The notes under the pieces were generated by a model that worked only from the letters and a program-made list of their open reading frames with translations, searched no databases and was not told the DNA's origin. From Paenibacillus antarcticus (GTDB lineage Bacteria > Bacillota > Bacilli > Paenibacillales > Paenibacillaceae), in the NCBI RefSeq assembly GCF_001637225.1, contig NZ_LVJI01000024.1, forward strand, positions 165,444 to 229,443: 64,000 bases of DNA, in the 5' to 3' direction. Each line of letters opens with the position of its first letter. The stretch's first letter is position 1. Below, in pieces: positions 55,210-63,711 of the stretch. The position numbers and the translations under genes were made by a program.

Positions 55210-56315
55210 TAAGGAGATTTAAGCAGATAGCTCAAATTATTTGGAAATTATGGTTTCTCATAACAGTTATTATTGCTTCATGGACGGGGGCATATTTTGC
55301 ATCTAAACTTATATTCCGAATCATGGGTACGCCCTCATCGGTTTTTGTAGCACAAATGATCAGCATGTTACTCCAATTTTTATTTATTTTCTGCATTATG
55401 GCAATCATCGGATTTTTCATGCGCGGACAGGAGAGCGCCTTCTATAATCCGATCATTATGGCGATAAGGCAAATTTCTCAAGGCGATTTCAAAGTCGTAT
55501 TAGAAACTGATAGTCGTTATAGGCAGTTCGGGGGAATCGTTGAAGGAATTAATGAAATGGCCAGTGAGCTTAGCCAAATGGAGACGATGCGCCAGGACTT
55601 CATCTCTAATGTATCGCACGAGATTCAGTCTCCGTTGACTTCGATACGCGGGTTTGCGCGTGCATTACAAAGTGACACGCCGAGTCTAGAGAGTAGAAGG
55701 CATTACCTAGATATTATTGAATCGGAAAGTACCCGTCTTTCTGGGCTTAGCGATAATCTGTTGAAGCTGTCTGCACTAGAAGCGGGTAGCTTTCCCTTCG
55801 AGGTTAAAGCTTATCGTTTGGATAAGCAGCTGAGGGAGATGGTTCTGGCCTCTGAGCCGCAATGGTTAGGGAAGAATATTGAGGTCGAGGCTGAGCTCGA
55901 GGAGATTTCTTTTCATGCAGTGGAAGATCTAATGAGTCAGGTGTGGACCAATTTATTGCATAACAGCATAAAGTTCACCCCACAGGGCGGGTTTATCCAC
56001 ATCCGCCTCCAGATCATTGCTGAGAGCATCGAAGTAGAGATCAAGGATAGTGGCATAGGGATGACTGAGGAGGAATTACCACGTGTCTTTGAGCGTTTCT
56101 ATAAGGCGGATAAATCCAGAAGTTCCAGTGGTGGTGGAAGTGGGCTAGGTCTATCATTGGTGAAAAAGATTGTCGAAATTCATGACGGAAGCATAACTGT
56201 AAATAGTCGTTCACGCGAAGGAACATCTTTCGTGGTGCATCTGCCTTTGAAGATGTGCGAACTTGGAGTAAAAGGTAAAGAACTTGGAAATGCCAAAGAG
56301 CAGGTTGGAGGTTAA
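55206..56315 (+). CDS. Sensor histidine kinase with short extracellular loop
   Basis: 369-residue kinase. Two membrane helices (about 13-33 and 48-72) are separated by only about 15 residues, so there is almost no extracellular domain. A HAMP-like segment (about 75-125), HisKA with His138 in NVSHEIQSPL, and HATPase_c (NLLHNSIKFTPQGG, DSGIGMTEEE, GSGLGLSLVKKI) follow. This layout is typical of intramembrane-sensing kinases that watch the envelope or a partner transporter. It is coupled to the regulator by a 4-nt overlap. The terminator overlaps its 3' end. Confidence 0.93.
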   Translation: MIRRFKQIAQIIWKLWFLITVIIASWTGAYFASKLIFRIMGTPSSVFVAQMISMLLQFLFIFCIMAIIGFFMRGQESAFYNPIIMAIRQISQGDFKVVLETDSRYRQFGGIVEGINEMASELSQMETMRQDFISNVSHEIQSPLTSIRGFARALQSDTPSLESRRHYLDIIESESTRLSGLSDNLLKLSALEAGSFPFEVKAYRLDKQLREMVLASEPQWLGKNIEVEAELEEISFHAVEDLMSQVWTNLLHNSIKFTPQGGFIHIRLQIIAESIEVEIKDSGIGMTEEELPRVFERFYKADKSRSSSGGGSGLGLSLVKKIVEIHDGSITVNSRSREGTSFVVHLPLKMCELGVKGKELGNAKEQVGG

Positions 56316-56340
56316 ATGCCCCTTGACCTGCTCTTTTTTT
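56295..56340 (+). terminator. Terminator overlapping the kinase 3' end
   Basis: AAAGAGCAGGT (56295-56305) pairs with ACCTGCTCTTT (56326-56336), followed by TTTT. The left arm lies inside the kinase coding sequence. Confidence 0.8.
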
Positions 56341-56357
56341 ACTTAATAATTAATATC

Positions 56358-57743
56358 TCAATTCACAGTCGCAACGTCATTCACGTCAGATTCCACAGTC
56401 TCGTGTTGAATAAGTCCATGCTTTTCCCAAGCTCTACTCTTCCAACGGAAGAACATAATGATGGCTCGTAGCCATTCATCGCAAGCAATGGCGATCCACA
56501 CCCCGGCAAGACCTAGATGAAGTTGGAATATTAACACATAACCGAGCGGTAAGCTCATGCATACCATCGAGATCAGGCCCATGTACACGGGGAACTTAGC
56601 ATCGCCAGATGCACGTAATGAGTTGATGATGACCAGATTAGTCGTTCTCCCGGTCTCTAGGAATATACTAAGCAGAATCACTTGGGCGCCCATCATGATA
56701 ATACTCTCGTTATTCGTAAAGAGACCAAATAGGGGTACACGGAAGAAGATGATTATCCCATCAATAATGACCGTGACGAGAAGCGCCCATTTCACACTTG
56801 TAAATACACGCTTGTAGGCTTCATCTGACCGCTTAGCACCAACGAGGTGCCCAACGATAATGGAGGTTCCCATGGAGACAGCTAAACTGAATAGAAAGAT
56901 ATAACTGGAGATATTAACTGCATACTGGCGGGTAGCCATGGCTTCTGCACCTAAATAGGTAACATAAAGAGTAAATACGAGCTGGCAGGACTGATAGGTT
57001 ATTTGCTCAAAACCGGACGGAATGCCAATTTTGAGTATTTTTCGTACATGTTCTTTGGACAGATGAATGTAGTAGGACCACTTTACAGGCACTTCCATAA
57101 TTTTATTAAGCAGTAGAAAGAATAAGATAAGGCAGATTAACCGACTAAGTACTGTTGAAATGGCCGCACCTTGGACGCCTAACGCAGGAAAGCCAAAATG
57201 ACCAAAGATTAAAGCATAATTTCCTACGACATGAATGAGGTTCATCAGCAATGAGACGATCATCGTCTGTTTAGTAAAGCCGTGTGTGCGGATGGTTGCA
57301 GCCAACGCATTTATTAATGCCTGTAAGAAAATAAAACCTCCGACAATGTTCAGATACGATTGTGCATAAAGGTAAATATCACCTTGCACATTTAGCGCAG
57401 ACAATAAACTTCCACCAAAGAGCAGTAGTAGGGCACTTAGAATGAAACCTATTAACAGATTAAGTGTAATGGAGTTCCCTGTTACTTGAGCAGCTTCAAG
57501 AGGTTTCCTTGATCCAAGAAATTGAGAGATCACAATCGCTGCACCATTTCCAATCACACTAAGTACTAGAATGGCAATGGAAATGATTTGATTTGCTGCA
57601 CCGACACCAGACACAGCATTATCAGATACAGAACTGATCATAAATGTATCTACGCTGCCCATGAGCATAAATAAGAATAGTTCTAGAAATATTGGCCAAG
57701 TTAACTTGAGGAGATTAAATTCTTGATGTTTTTTTTGGTTCAT
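56358..57743 (-). CDS. MATE family efflux transporter
   Basis: 461-residue membrane protein with about 12 helices. Multidrug and toxic compound extrusion features are visible in both halves (WPIFLELFLFMLMGSVDTFM near the N-terminus, GIPSGFEQITYQ in the middle). It probably exports cationic drugs by a Na+ or H+ gradient. AAGGAG lies just upstream of the ATG. Convergent to the exporter/kinase operon and divergent from hxlA; no functional link is evident. Confidence 0.92.
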   Translation of the reverse strand: MNQKKHQEFNLLKLTWPIFLELFLFMLMGSVDTFMISSVSDNAVSGVGAANQIISIAILVLSVIGNGAAIVISQFLGSRKPLEAAQVTGNSITLNLLIGFILSALLLLFGGSLLSALNVQGDIYLYAQSYLNIVGGFIFLQALINALAATIRTHGFTKQTMIVSLLMNLIHVVGNYALIFGHFGFPALGVQGAAISTVLSRLICLILFFLLLNKIMEVPVKWSYYIHLSKEHVRKILKIGIPSGFEQITYQSCQLVFTLYVTYLGAEAMATRQYAVNISSYIFLFSLAVSMGTSIIVGHLVGAKRSDEAYKRVFTSVKWALLVTVIIDGIIIFFRVPLFGLFTNNESIIMMGAQVILLSIFLETGRTTNLVIINSLRASGDAKFPVYMGLISMVCMSLPLGYVLIFQLHLGLAGVWIAIACDEWLRAIIMFFRWKSRAWEKHGLIQHETVESDVNDVATVN

Positions 57744-57894
57744 AGTACTCCTTCTTATGTATGTATAATTTTGTGCTTTGAAATGCTAAACATGAGTAAT
57801 GGTAGCACAGCTTTTATGAAAATGCAGTACTATTTGTGGAATATCAGAAAACAAATATGTTAATCACGTTGTTAAAGCCTATAACGACACATTA

Positions 57895-57931
57895 GTACCT
57901 TCCAGGTAACTACCTCACTTTAAAGTGCCTA
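57895..57931. promoter_or_regulatory. Cluster of inverted repeats upstream of hxlA
   Basis: GTACCT-TCC-AGGTAAC (57895-57910) is followed by TACCT and a perfect palindrome CACTTTAAAGTG (57916-57927) and then GCCTA. Position and repeated ACCT/AGGT half-sites fit an operator for the HxlR-type regulator encoded downstream; this is inferred. Confidence 0.45.
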
Positions 57932-58007
57932 CTTCCTGTTTTGATGGTAAGGTCCTACAATGAGTACAACACCAACAATAATTTATTGATGAGGAGATTT
58001 AACTATT

Positions 58008-58640
58008 ATGAAATTGCAATTAGCATTGGATCTTGTTGATATTGCCGGAGCGATAGAGGTTGTATCGGAAGTTGCGGAATTTATAGATATCGTTGAAATT
58101 GGAACACCCATTGTTATTAATGAAGGATTACACGCGGTGAAAGCAATCAAAGACGCATTTCCATCATTGACAGTGTTAGCCGACCTTAAAATCATGGATG
58201 CGGGTGGATATGAAGTGATGAAGGCTGTTGAAGCTGGGGCAGATATCGTAACTGTACTGGGTGTATCTGACGATTCCACCATTAGAGGTGCCGTAGAGGA
58301 AGCTAAGAAACACAATAAAGAGATCTTGGTAGATCTGATCAACGTCAAGGATATTAAAGCCAGAGCGGCAGAAGTAGATGCGCTTGGTGTAGACTACATT
58401 TGTGTACATTCCGGGTATGATCATCAAGCGGATGGCAAGAATTCATTTGATGATTTAAATGCAATTAAGAGCGTAGTGAAGAACGCGAAGACAGCTATTG
58501 CTGGAGGAATCAAACTGAGTACGTTACCAGAAGTTATCGCAGCGAATCCGGATCTCGTTATTGTGGGTGGGGGAATCACTGGCGAAGAAGACAGATTAGC
58601 AGCAGCAGCAGAAATGAAACGTCTCGTAAGCCAAGTGTAA
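58008..58640 (+). CDS. hxlA: 3-hexulose-6-phosphate synthase
   Basis: 210-residue TIM-barrel enzyme of the orotidine decarboxylase superfamily. It condenses formaldehyde with ribulose 5-phosphate in the ribulose monophosphate pathway. Motifs are LALDLVD at the N-terminus, EIGTPIVINEG, LADLKIMDAGGYE with metal and catalytic acids, and IAGGIKLSTL. GAGGAG lies about 11 nt before the ATG. hxlB follows 7 nt later. In non-methylotrophs this pair detoxifies formaldehyde. Confidence 0.95.
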   Translation: MKLQLALDLVDIAGAIEVVSEVAEFIDIVEIGTPIVINEGLHAVKAIKDAFPSLTVLADLKIMDAGGYEVMKAVEAGADIVTVLGVSDDSTIRGAVEEAKKHNKEILVDLINVKDIKARAAEVDALGVDYICVHSGYDHQADGKNSFDDLNAIKSVVKNAKTAIAGGIKLSTLPEVIAANPDLVIVGGGITGEEDRLAAAAEMKRLVSQV

Positions 58641-58647
58641 TCATTCG

Positions 58648-59199
58648 ATGAATACAATGGAATATGCGCAGGAAATTGTAAATGAGCTTCAGCACTCCGT
58701 GTCGCAGCTTGGAGAAGAAGCAGAGCAAGTCGCTGATCTTCTCTTACGTTCTGGCAAAGTGTTTGTAGCAGGAGCCGGAAGATCAGGACTGATGGGACGA
58801 GCATTTGCTATGCGGCTCATGCAGGTCGGTAAAGACGCCTATGTCGTTGGAGAAACCATAACCCCAGGGATGGATAAGGTAGACGTGCTTGTGATCGGAT
58901 CGGGTTCTGGTGAAACGAAAGGTCTGATCTCTATAGTGGAAAATGCCCGAGCCATAGGTGCGGTGGTTGTAGCATTTACCATCATACCGGATTCGACGAT
59001 CGGACGCTTGGCGGATTATATTGTGAAGCTGCCGGGCGCAACAAAGGATCAGAGTGGAAATCATACTACGATTCAGCCGATGGCTTCATTATTTGAACAG
59101 ACGATGTTGGTAGTATACGATGCCATTATTCTGAGGATGATGGAGAAGACAGGTCAGGATTCCACACGAATGTTCGGTAAACATGCTAATTTGGAGTAA
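58648..59199 (+). CDS. hxlB: 6-phospho-3-hexuloisomerase
   Basis: 183-residue SIS-domain isomerase converting 3-hexulose 6-phosphate to fructose 6-phosphate. Phosphosugar-binding motifs are FVAGAGRSGLMGRAFAMRL and VIGSGSGETKGL. The FEQTMLVVYDAI helix is typical of the family. No good ribosome site precedes the ATG, so translation is probably coupled to hxlA. Confidence 0.95.
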   Translation: MNTMEYAQEIVNELQHSVSQLGEEAEQVADLLLRSGKVFVAGAGRSGLMGRAFAMRLMQVGKDAYVVGETITPGMDKVDVLVIGSGSGETKGLISIVENARAIGAVVVAFTIIPDSTIGRLADYIVKLPGATKDQSGNHTTIQPMASLFEQTMLVVYDAIILRMMEKTGQDSTRMFGKHANLE

Positions 59200-59232
59200 T
59201 GCGAGCATCCATTCAATCGTATAATATTATCG

Positions 59233-59274
59233 CAAAAACGAATGCTGACCTACGTGGGAAGTTATTCGTTTTTG
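59233..59274. terminator. Terminator of hxlAB
   Basis: CAAAAACGAAT (59233-59243) pairs perfectly with ATTCGTTTTTG (59264-59274), with a 20-nt loop. It lies between hxlB and hxlR. Confidence 0.7.
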
Positions 59275-59339
59275 TGCGTACGTATACAACTCCATAGGGC
59301 AAGCTGTAGTATGAAGAGAGTAAGAGGGGGCTTGATAAT

Positions 59340-59723
59340 ATGGCAACGGAGATTAAAGATCGCATTAATCTAAAGGAAATTAATTGTGAGAAGGAGCTTA
59401 CACTTGCGGTAATTGGCGGTAAGTGGAAACTGATTATTCTATGGCATCTCGGTCTTGAAGGAACGAAGAGGTTCAGTGAACTTAAGCGGCTTATTCCACA
59501 TATTACGCAAAAAATGTTAACCAATCAATTGCGCGAATTGGAAGAAGATAAGCTTGTTTTCAGAGAAGTATATGCAGAAGTTCCGCCAAAAGTTGAATAT
59601 TCTTTGACAGAATACGGCCAAAGTCTGATGCCCGTTCTACGTATGATGTATGACTGGGGAAAAAACTATGGGGAGAATGTCATTTGGAAAGAGGAGATAT
59701 CATCCTCCGACAAATGGATTTAA
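59340..59723 (+). CDS. hxlR: HxlR-family transcriptional regulator
   Basis: 127-residue winged-HTH regulator. Conserved parts are [47 protein letters not shown] and [13 protein letters not shown]. The first Cys (residue 16) matches the redox/electrophile-sensing cysteine of this family. AGGGGG lies upstream of the ATG. In Bacillus subtilis HxlR activates hxlAB in response to formaldehyde and is encoded upstream in the opposite orientation; here it is downstream on the same strand, after a terminator. Confidence 0.88.
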   Translation: MATEIKDRINLKEINCEKELTLAVIGGKWKLIILWHLGLEGTKRFSELKRLIPHITQKMLTNQLRELEEDKLVFREVYAEVPPKVEYSLTEYGQSLMPVLRMMYDWGKNYGENVIWKEEISSSDKWI

Positions 59724-59747
59724 ATAATTATATGTAGTTACAAATCC

Positions 59748-59797
59748 AAAAAACCTCTGAATGCCCTATTCCACTAAGGGGTATTCAGAGGTTTTTT
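59748..59797. terminator. Bidirectional terminator
   Basis: AAAAAACCTCTGAATGCCC (59748-59766) pairs with 59779-59797 over 19 bp with one wobble and a 12-nt loop. It lies between hxlR and the convergent HTH gene. Confidence 0.85.
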
Positions 59798-59808
59798 TAT
59801 TTAGTTAT

Positions 59809-60402
59809 TTACAGTGATTTTTCCTTTAATACAACGTCTGCGAATAGAATGGTTTTTGGAATACGGAAGAATTCTTCTGTTTTTTCTTGAAATGTCATAG
59901 ATGGTAATGCTCCCTGATGTAACCACTTACGGAATGTGCCAGGATGAACGCTAATCCATTCACTTACATCACTTACAGATAGGTCATGAACCATGCAAAG
60001 GCCTGTTAGAATCTTGTTGCTCACAGGTGAGCGGGTAAGTGTTCTGCGCATAAATCTGGAATGTTCAGGTTGGCAGATGATAGGACTTTTCTCCAGGAGA
60101 GCTTCGTTAAAAAGAATATGTCGAGGATATCCCAAGTATTCACATACTTTTTCCATGTTTTTCTTACCGGGAATCCGTCCTTCGTATACCCAAGCACTTA
60201 CACTTCTAGATGAAACAGATAGTTTTTCAGCCAAATAAGATAACTTAATGTCATTAGCCATTAAAATTGCAAGTAGAACGCGATTGCGTATTTGACAACG
60301 TGTTGGTCTACGGAACCGTTTGACACGCACGCCTTTTCCTAAATACTTACGATTGATCAGGGACCACGCCTGGATTGAATGTTTTTCTGGTTGTGTAGGC
60401 AT
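59809..60402 (-). CDS. Protein with two helix-turn-helix domains
   Basis: 197-residue putative DNA-binding protein. The first XRE-like HTH is at about 45-90 (LSYLAEKLSVSSRSVSAWVYEGRIPG), the second at about 128-175 (SVSDVSEWISVHPGTFRKWLHQGALPS). Both are followed by a similar phrase (YPRHILFNEALLEK and IPKTILFADVVLKEK), so the protein looks like an internal duplication. The N-terminus is very basic. GGAGGAAAT precedes the ATG. It is divergent from a holin-like gene. Function unknown, likely a repressor. Confidence 0.78.
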   Translation of the reverse strand: MPTQPEKHSIQAWSLINRKYLGKGVRVKRFRRPTRCQIRNRVLLAILMANDIKLSYLAEKLSVSSRSVSAWVYEGRIPGKKNMEKVCEYLGYPRHILFNEALLEKSPIICQPEHSRFMRRTLTRSPVSNKILTGLCMVHDLSVSDVSEWISVHPGTFRKWLHQGALPSMTFQEKTEEFFRIPKTILFADVVLKEKSL

Positions 60403-60430
60403 ATTTCCTCCGATATTTTTTTTATTATAA

Positions 60431-60487
60431 AATTCTACTCTATTTATAGACGAAGTTTCAATAGTAAAACTAACCTATCGTAGAATT
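60431..60487. promoter_or_regulatory. Candidate operators between HTH gene and holin gene
   Basis: AATTCTAC (60431-60438) and GTAGAATT (60480-60487) form an inverted repeat. TCTATTTATAGA (60439-60450) is a palindrome adjacent to the first arm. They lie just upstream of the HTH gene, where autoregulation would act. Confidence 0.35.
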
Positions 60488-60598
60488 CCACGCAAATTGC
60501 TCTATAAATCTATTAAATCAATGACAAAAGGCTTCCCATTTTAATCATACTTTTCATATTATACAGCATGAAATGTTTTTAGGGGAGGCGTAGTGTTC

Positions 60599-61021
60599 AT
60601 GAATACACTTGTAATACAGGGAGCAAGTGGTTTAGTAGGTACTGTTGTTGCATTCACTTTTGGTGGATGGAGTGATCTACTTAGTATTTTTCTAGTTGTG
60701 ATTCTAATAGACTATGTTACAGGTGTATTGGCAGCAATTAAGGACCGTAGTGGACTCAATAGTAAAATTGGGTTCTGGGGCATTACTCGAAAAGCGCTGA
60801 TGTTCATCGTTATACTGCTAGCACATCAGATGGATATTTTACTTGGTCAGGATTTGGGTGTAGTGAAAAGTGGAGCTATCTATTTCTATATGGCGAATGA
60901 GTTAATATCCATTACTGAGAATTATGGGCGATTGGGTTTACCACTTCCTAATAAAGTAACACGAATTATTAAAATTTTGAAAAATAAAGATACATCAGAT
61001 GATGGCAAAAATCAGTCATAG
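60599..61021 (+). CDS. Holin family protein (phage_holin_4_1 / TcdE type)
   Basis: 140-residue membrane protein with about three to four hydrophobic segments. The family motif is LSIFLVVILIDYVTGVLAAIKDRSGLNSKIGFWGITRK, and YFYMANELISITEN lies toward the C-terminus. The tail is hydrophilic and charged, as usual for holins. GGGGAGG lies 10 nt before the ATG; an in-frame GTG at 60593 is also possible. No endolysin or phage structural genes are nearby. It may be a prophage remnant or a cell-lysis or secretion gene under the divergent double-HTH regulator. Confidence 0.87.
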   Translation: MNTLVIQGASGLVGTVVAFTFGGWSDLLSIFLVVILIDYVTGVLAAIKDRSGLNSKIGFWGITRKALMFIVILLAHQMDILLGQDLGVVKSGAIYFYMANELISITENYGRLGLPLPNKVTRIIKILKNKDTSDDGKNQS

Positions 61022-61102
61022 ATGACAAGCTTCTTTCCCATTTTCACGTGGTATGTTATATTTTTCGTGAACCTTATACAATGAAGAAGACAGGGGTATT
61101 CG

Positions 61103-61390
61103 ATGATAAAACATATTGTATTTTTCAAATTAAAGGATAGTTCTCCCGAAAGTGTTCTTAGGACGGCAAATGTACTACGAGATATGGAAGATAGAATACC
61201 GCAGCTTATTTCTTTAGAAGTTGGAATCGATGTTATTCGTTCAGAACGTTCATATGACATTTCCCTCATCACAGAAGTACATTCGCTAGAGGATCTTCAA
61301 GCCTATCAAGTTCATCCGGTGCATCAAGAAGTCATCAAACATATGAATGAGTTCAAAGAAAGTTCTATCGCAGTGGACTACGAGTTATAA
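61103..61390 (+). CDS. Dabb family (stress-responsive A/B barrel) protein
   Basis: 95-residue single-domain protein with the Dabb pattern: MIKHIVFFKLKD at the start, central SYDISLITEVHSLEDLQAYQVHPVHQEV, and a VDYE ending. It probably forms a dimeric beta-barrel. Catalytic function is unknown. AGGGG precedes the ATG. Next to other small conserved genes. Confidence 0.88.
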   Translation: MIKHIVFFKLKDSSPESVLRTANVLRDMEDRIPQLISLEVGIDVIRSERSYDISLITEVHSLEDLQAYQVHPVHQEVIKHMNEFKESSIAVDYEL

Positions 61391-61435
61391 TATAGAAGAA
61401 CGTGATCGTTAACACATTTTCATGGGGGTAAAGCT

Positions 61436-61870
61436 GTGTACTATGTTAATAGAGAACAGATCGAGAGACGTTTGCATACGATTCCTGATATTGTAGTGGG
61501 TTTGCAAACCGTCATAGAAGAATGGGATGAAGGTTTAATTCTGGGGTTTGTGCAAGAGAGAACGCTTCATTTAGCAATTGAGGTAGTAACGGATATTGGT
61601 AGCTATCTTATTGATGGGTTTATCATGCGTGATGCCAGCAGTTATGAAGATATTCTTGATATTACGCATGAGGAAAAGGTGTTTAATAGCACCATTCATG
61701 CTTCCTTGGTTCAATTAGTCCAGCTTCGCAAACCATTGGTACAAACGTATTACGAATGGGATCGAACGTCTCTTCACCCTCTCACAAGCGTACTTCCAAC
61801 CATTCTGAATGAATTTGCCTCTTCTGTAAGGGGATACTTAGACCAAGAATTGGGTGCTGTACGATCATAA
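61436..61870 (+). CDS. YutE-like DUF86 / HepT-like protein
   Basis: 144-residue helical protein close to Bacillus YutE, a DUF86 (HepT-like) member. Recognisable parts are MYYVNREQIERRL at the N-terminus, VVTDIGSYLIDGFIMRDASSYEDI and LVQLRKPLVQTYYEWD. The HepT RNase motif (R-x4-H-x-Y) appears altered here as RKPLVQTYY, without the His, so RNase activity is doubtful. The start is GTG at 61436 after GGGGGT. No MNT-type nucleotidyltransferase partner is adjacent. Confidence 0.78.
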   Translation: MYYVNREQIERRLHTIPDIVVGLQTVIEEWDEGLILGFVQERTLHLAIEVVTDIGSYLIDGFIMRDASSYEDILDITHEEKVFNSTIHASLVQLVQLRKPLVQTYYEWDRTSLHPLTSVLPTILNEFASSVRGYLDQELGAVRS

Positions 61871-61886
61871 AGGAGCGCGTTAAAGT

Positions 61887-62825
61887 ATGATTTCTGAAGA
61901 AAATAGGAACAACGATCAAGAAGAATTCAATAACAGCGATGTGTCTGGATTTGAGCCTATATATACAATCGAGTTCTTATATGAACAACAACCGAATATA
62001 TCAAGTGAGACACTTCTTGCCTCTTTGGAAAAATACACAGGGGCAGTGAAAGTATCAGATGCAACCAATCATGTTTCTTCAACTTTTGCAGAGGAAGCTG
62101 TAGAGTCAGGAGAAGAGCGTGTACAGCCTCTGGTCTTTTCTCATCTGGATCATAAGGTGACATTCGATGATGGAGATGTTGAGTATGCACAGAGCTGCAT
62201 TTATGAACCTCATATGCTTCAAGGCTTCGATCGTTTCGATAGTGCACTTCAACAATCTTTTCATTGGACGGATGCACAGACAACGATAACGAAATGTAAA
62301 TATAGTGTTCGTATTCATGATTTATTTGCGGGCGATTTACCGTATAAGGAACGGTTCGAACTCATTTCAGGAGTGGTACAAGCTATATTAGAATCTACAC
62401 CTTGCAAGGCTATGTTCTGGCACACGAGTGATAAGTTGGTTGAACCTCATGCGTATTTGGAAGCCTCTCTACAAGGTGAGAAGTTATATGGTGCGGTAAA
62501 TCTTCGTTTGTATAGTACTGGGAAAGAAAAGGAAATGATCATGGATACACTTGGGTTATCCGCATTGGGCATTCCCGATGTACAATGTCACTTCTATGAT
62601 TTAGATCCTAGCGCATTAGGACGGGATTTACTTGTGATTTCTAAATATTTATATGACCAGGGTGATATCGTTCATAATGGAGAGTCCATCGGAACTTCTG
62701 CGAATAAAGCTTACTTATGTGAACACCAACATGCTTTAGTTGTACCACCACGTGTCGTACTTGATCTCAATACAGGGTCTGCTCATGATGCGAATCAACG
62801 TAATACTCAAAGCGTAGATGAATGA
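61887..62825 (+). CDS. DUF4261-like protein
   Basis: 312-residue cytoplasmic protein of unknown function. The C-terminal half matches the DUF4261 style (GLSALGIPDVQCHFYDLDPSALGRDL, YLYDQGDIVHNGESIG). The N-terminal half (EPIYTIEFLYEQQPNISSETLLASLEKYTG) resembles a related ferredoxin-like unit. AAAGGAG lies about 11 nt before the ATG, 16 nt after the YutE-like gene, suggesting co-transcription. Confidence 0.75.
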   Translation: MISEENRNNDQEEFNNSDVSGFEPIYTIEFLYEQQPNISSETLLASLEKYTGAVKVSDATNHVSSTFAEEAVESGEERVQPLVFSHLDHKVTFDDGDVEYAQSCIYEPHMLQGFDRFDSALQQSFHWTDAQTTITKCKYSVRIHDLFAGDLPYKERFELISGVVQAILESTPCKAMFWHTSDKLVEPHAYLEASLQGEKLYGAVNLRLYSTGKEKEMIMDTLGLSALGIPDVQCHFYDLDPSALGRDLLVISKYLYDQGDIVHNGESIGTSANKAYLCEHQHALVVPPRVVLDLNTGSAHDANQRNTQSVDE

Positions 62826-62872
62826 TTCATTTTTTTTGGTTGTCCTGAGTGTCAAGCCAAGCTCCTTCTGAC

Positions 62873-62878
62873 TATAAT
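62873..62878 (+). promoter_or_regulatory. Probable -10 element for the YtxH gene
   Basis: A perfect TATAAT hexamer. No good -35 is visible 17 nt upstream (TGTCAA at 62850-62855 is poor). Confidence 0.35.
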
Positions 62879-62912
62879 GCAATTAACAAATAGGCATTCG
62901 CCCGTTCTTATA

Positions 62913-62939
62913 TTAAGGGGCATATCAGATGCTCCTTAA
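62913..62939 (+). other. Leader hairpin upstream of the YtxH gene
   Basis: TTAAGGGGCAT (62913-62923) pairs with ATGCTCCTTAA (62929-62939) with one wobble and a 5-nt loop. There is no T-tract. It would lie in the 5' leader of the YtxH-like gene, 41 nt before its start. Confidence 0.45.
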
Positions 62940-62980
62940 CGGTAGGGAGTCTAAAGCTAAGGAAGAAGGAGAGATGAACG

Positions 62981-63331
62981 ATGAATAATAATAGCAAAGG
63001 CTTCTTATGGGGAGCTTTGGTTGGTGGTGTCGTTGGATCGGTGACTGCGTTACTACTTGCACCGAAACAAGGAACAGAATTGCGTAAGGACATTGTAGAT
63101 AAATCACGACTAGTAAGTAGTAAGACGCAAGAACTTGTGAGTGTAGCTGGTGAGCAAAGTGCAAATATATATGGGATCGTGAAGACGAAGGCCAATGATA
63201 TTGTTCAGGATATTCAGTCATGGCGGCATGGTAATAATGAATCACAAGATGAGTTGGTTAAGATTTCATCTGTACAAGAAGAGCCAGAATTAGATGCATT
63301 TGATTTAGTTAATCTAAGCTCGGAAAAATAA
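62981..63331 (+). CDS. YtxH domain-containing protein
   Basis: 116-residue protein with an N-terminal hydrophobic glycine-rich segment (GFLWGALVGGVVGSVTALLLAPKQGTELRKDI, residues 7-38), the hallmark of YtxH general-stress proteins. A helical, possibly coiled-coil region and an acidic C-terminus follow. GAAGGAG lies upstream of the ATG. Function unknown; probably membrane-anchored. Confidence 0.88.
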   Translation: MNNNSKGFLWGALVGGVVGSVTALLLAPKQGTELRKDIVDKSRLVSSKTQELVSVAGEQSANIYGIVKTKANDIVQDIQSWRHGNNESQDELVKISSVQEEPELDAFDLVNLSSEK

Positions 63332-63711
63332 TAAACATTGATGTATTAAGATAAGAGACTCCAATAGGAGTCTCTTATTTATTATAAAATTATATTCGTT
63401 GCAAAAAACTAATTTCGAATGTACGCATAATGATTATTAATTTTATCATCTGTTTTTTGTATTTTTCTTAGGTATTCATTCAGGGGTGAAATTTGGGTCT
63501 ATGTAGTGAAGTGTGAGACTTCCTGTTATTAAATTATGGAAATAAAACGGAAAGGGTGTGAGGATTCTAATAAAATCAAAGGCGAAACTAACATATCATT
63601 AACCTATTTTCTGGAAATAAGTTTCATTTTATCTAAAAGCAGGTTATTAGTCCATCCCTAAAACTAACTACTCACGTACACTAAACTATCTTAATAGGGA
63701 GGTGTCCGATA
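63332..63711. other. Intergenic stretch of 380 bp
   Basis: Holds the YtxH terminator (63351-63378) and, after it, an AT-rich region with no coding frame recognised. CATATCATTA near 63585 loosely resembles a sporulation sigma -10 for the collagen-like gene, but the assignment is weak. Confidence 0.5.
63351..63378 (+). terminator. Terminator after the YtxH gene
   Basis: ATAAGAGACTCC (63351-63362) pairs perfectly with GGAGTCTCTTAT (63367-63378) around an AATA loop, followed by TTATTTATT-like sequence. Confidence 0.85.
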
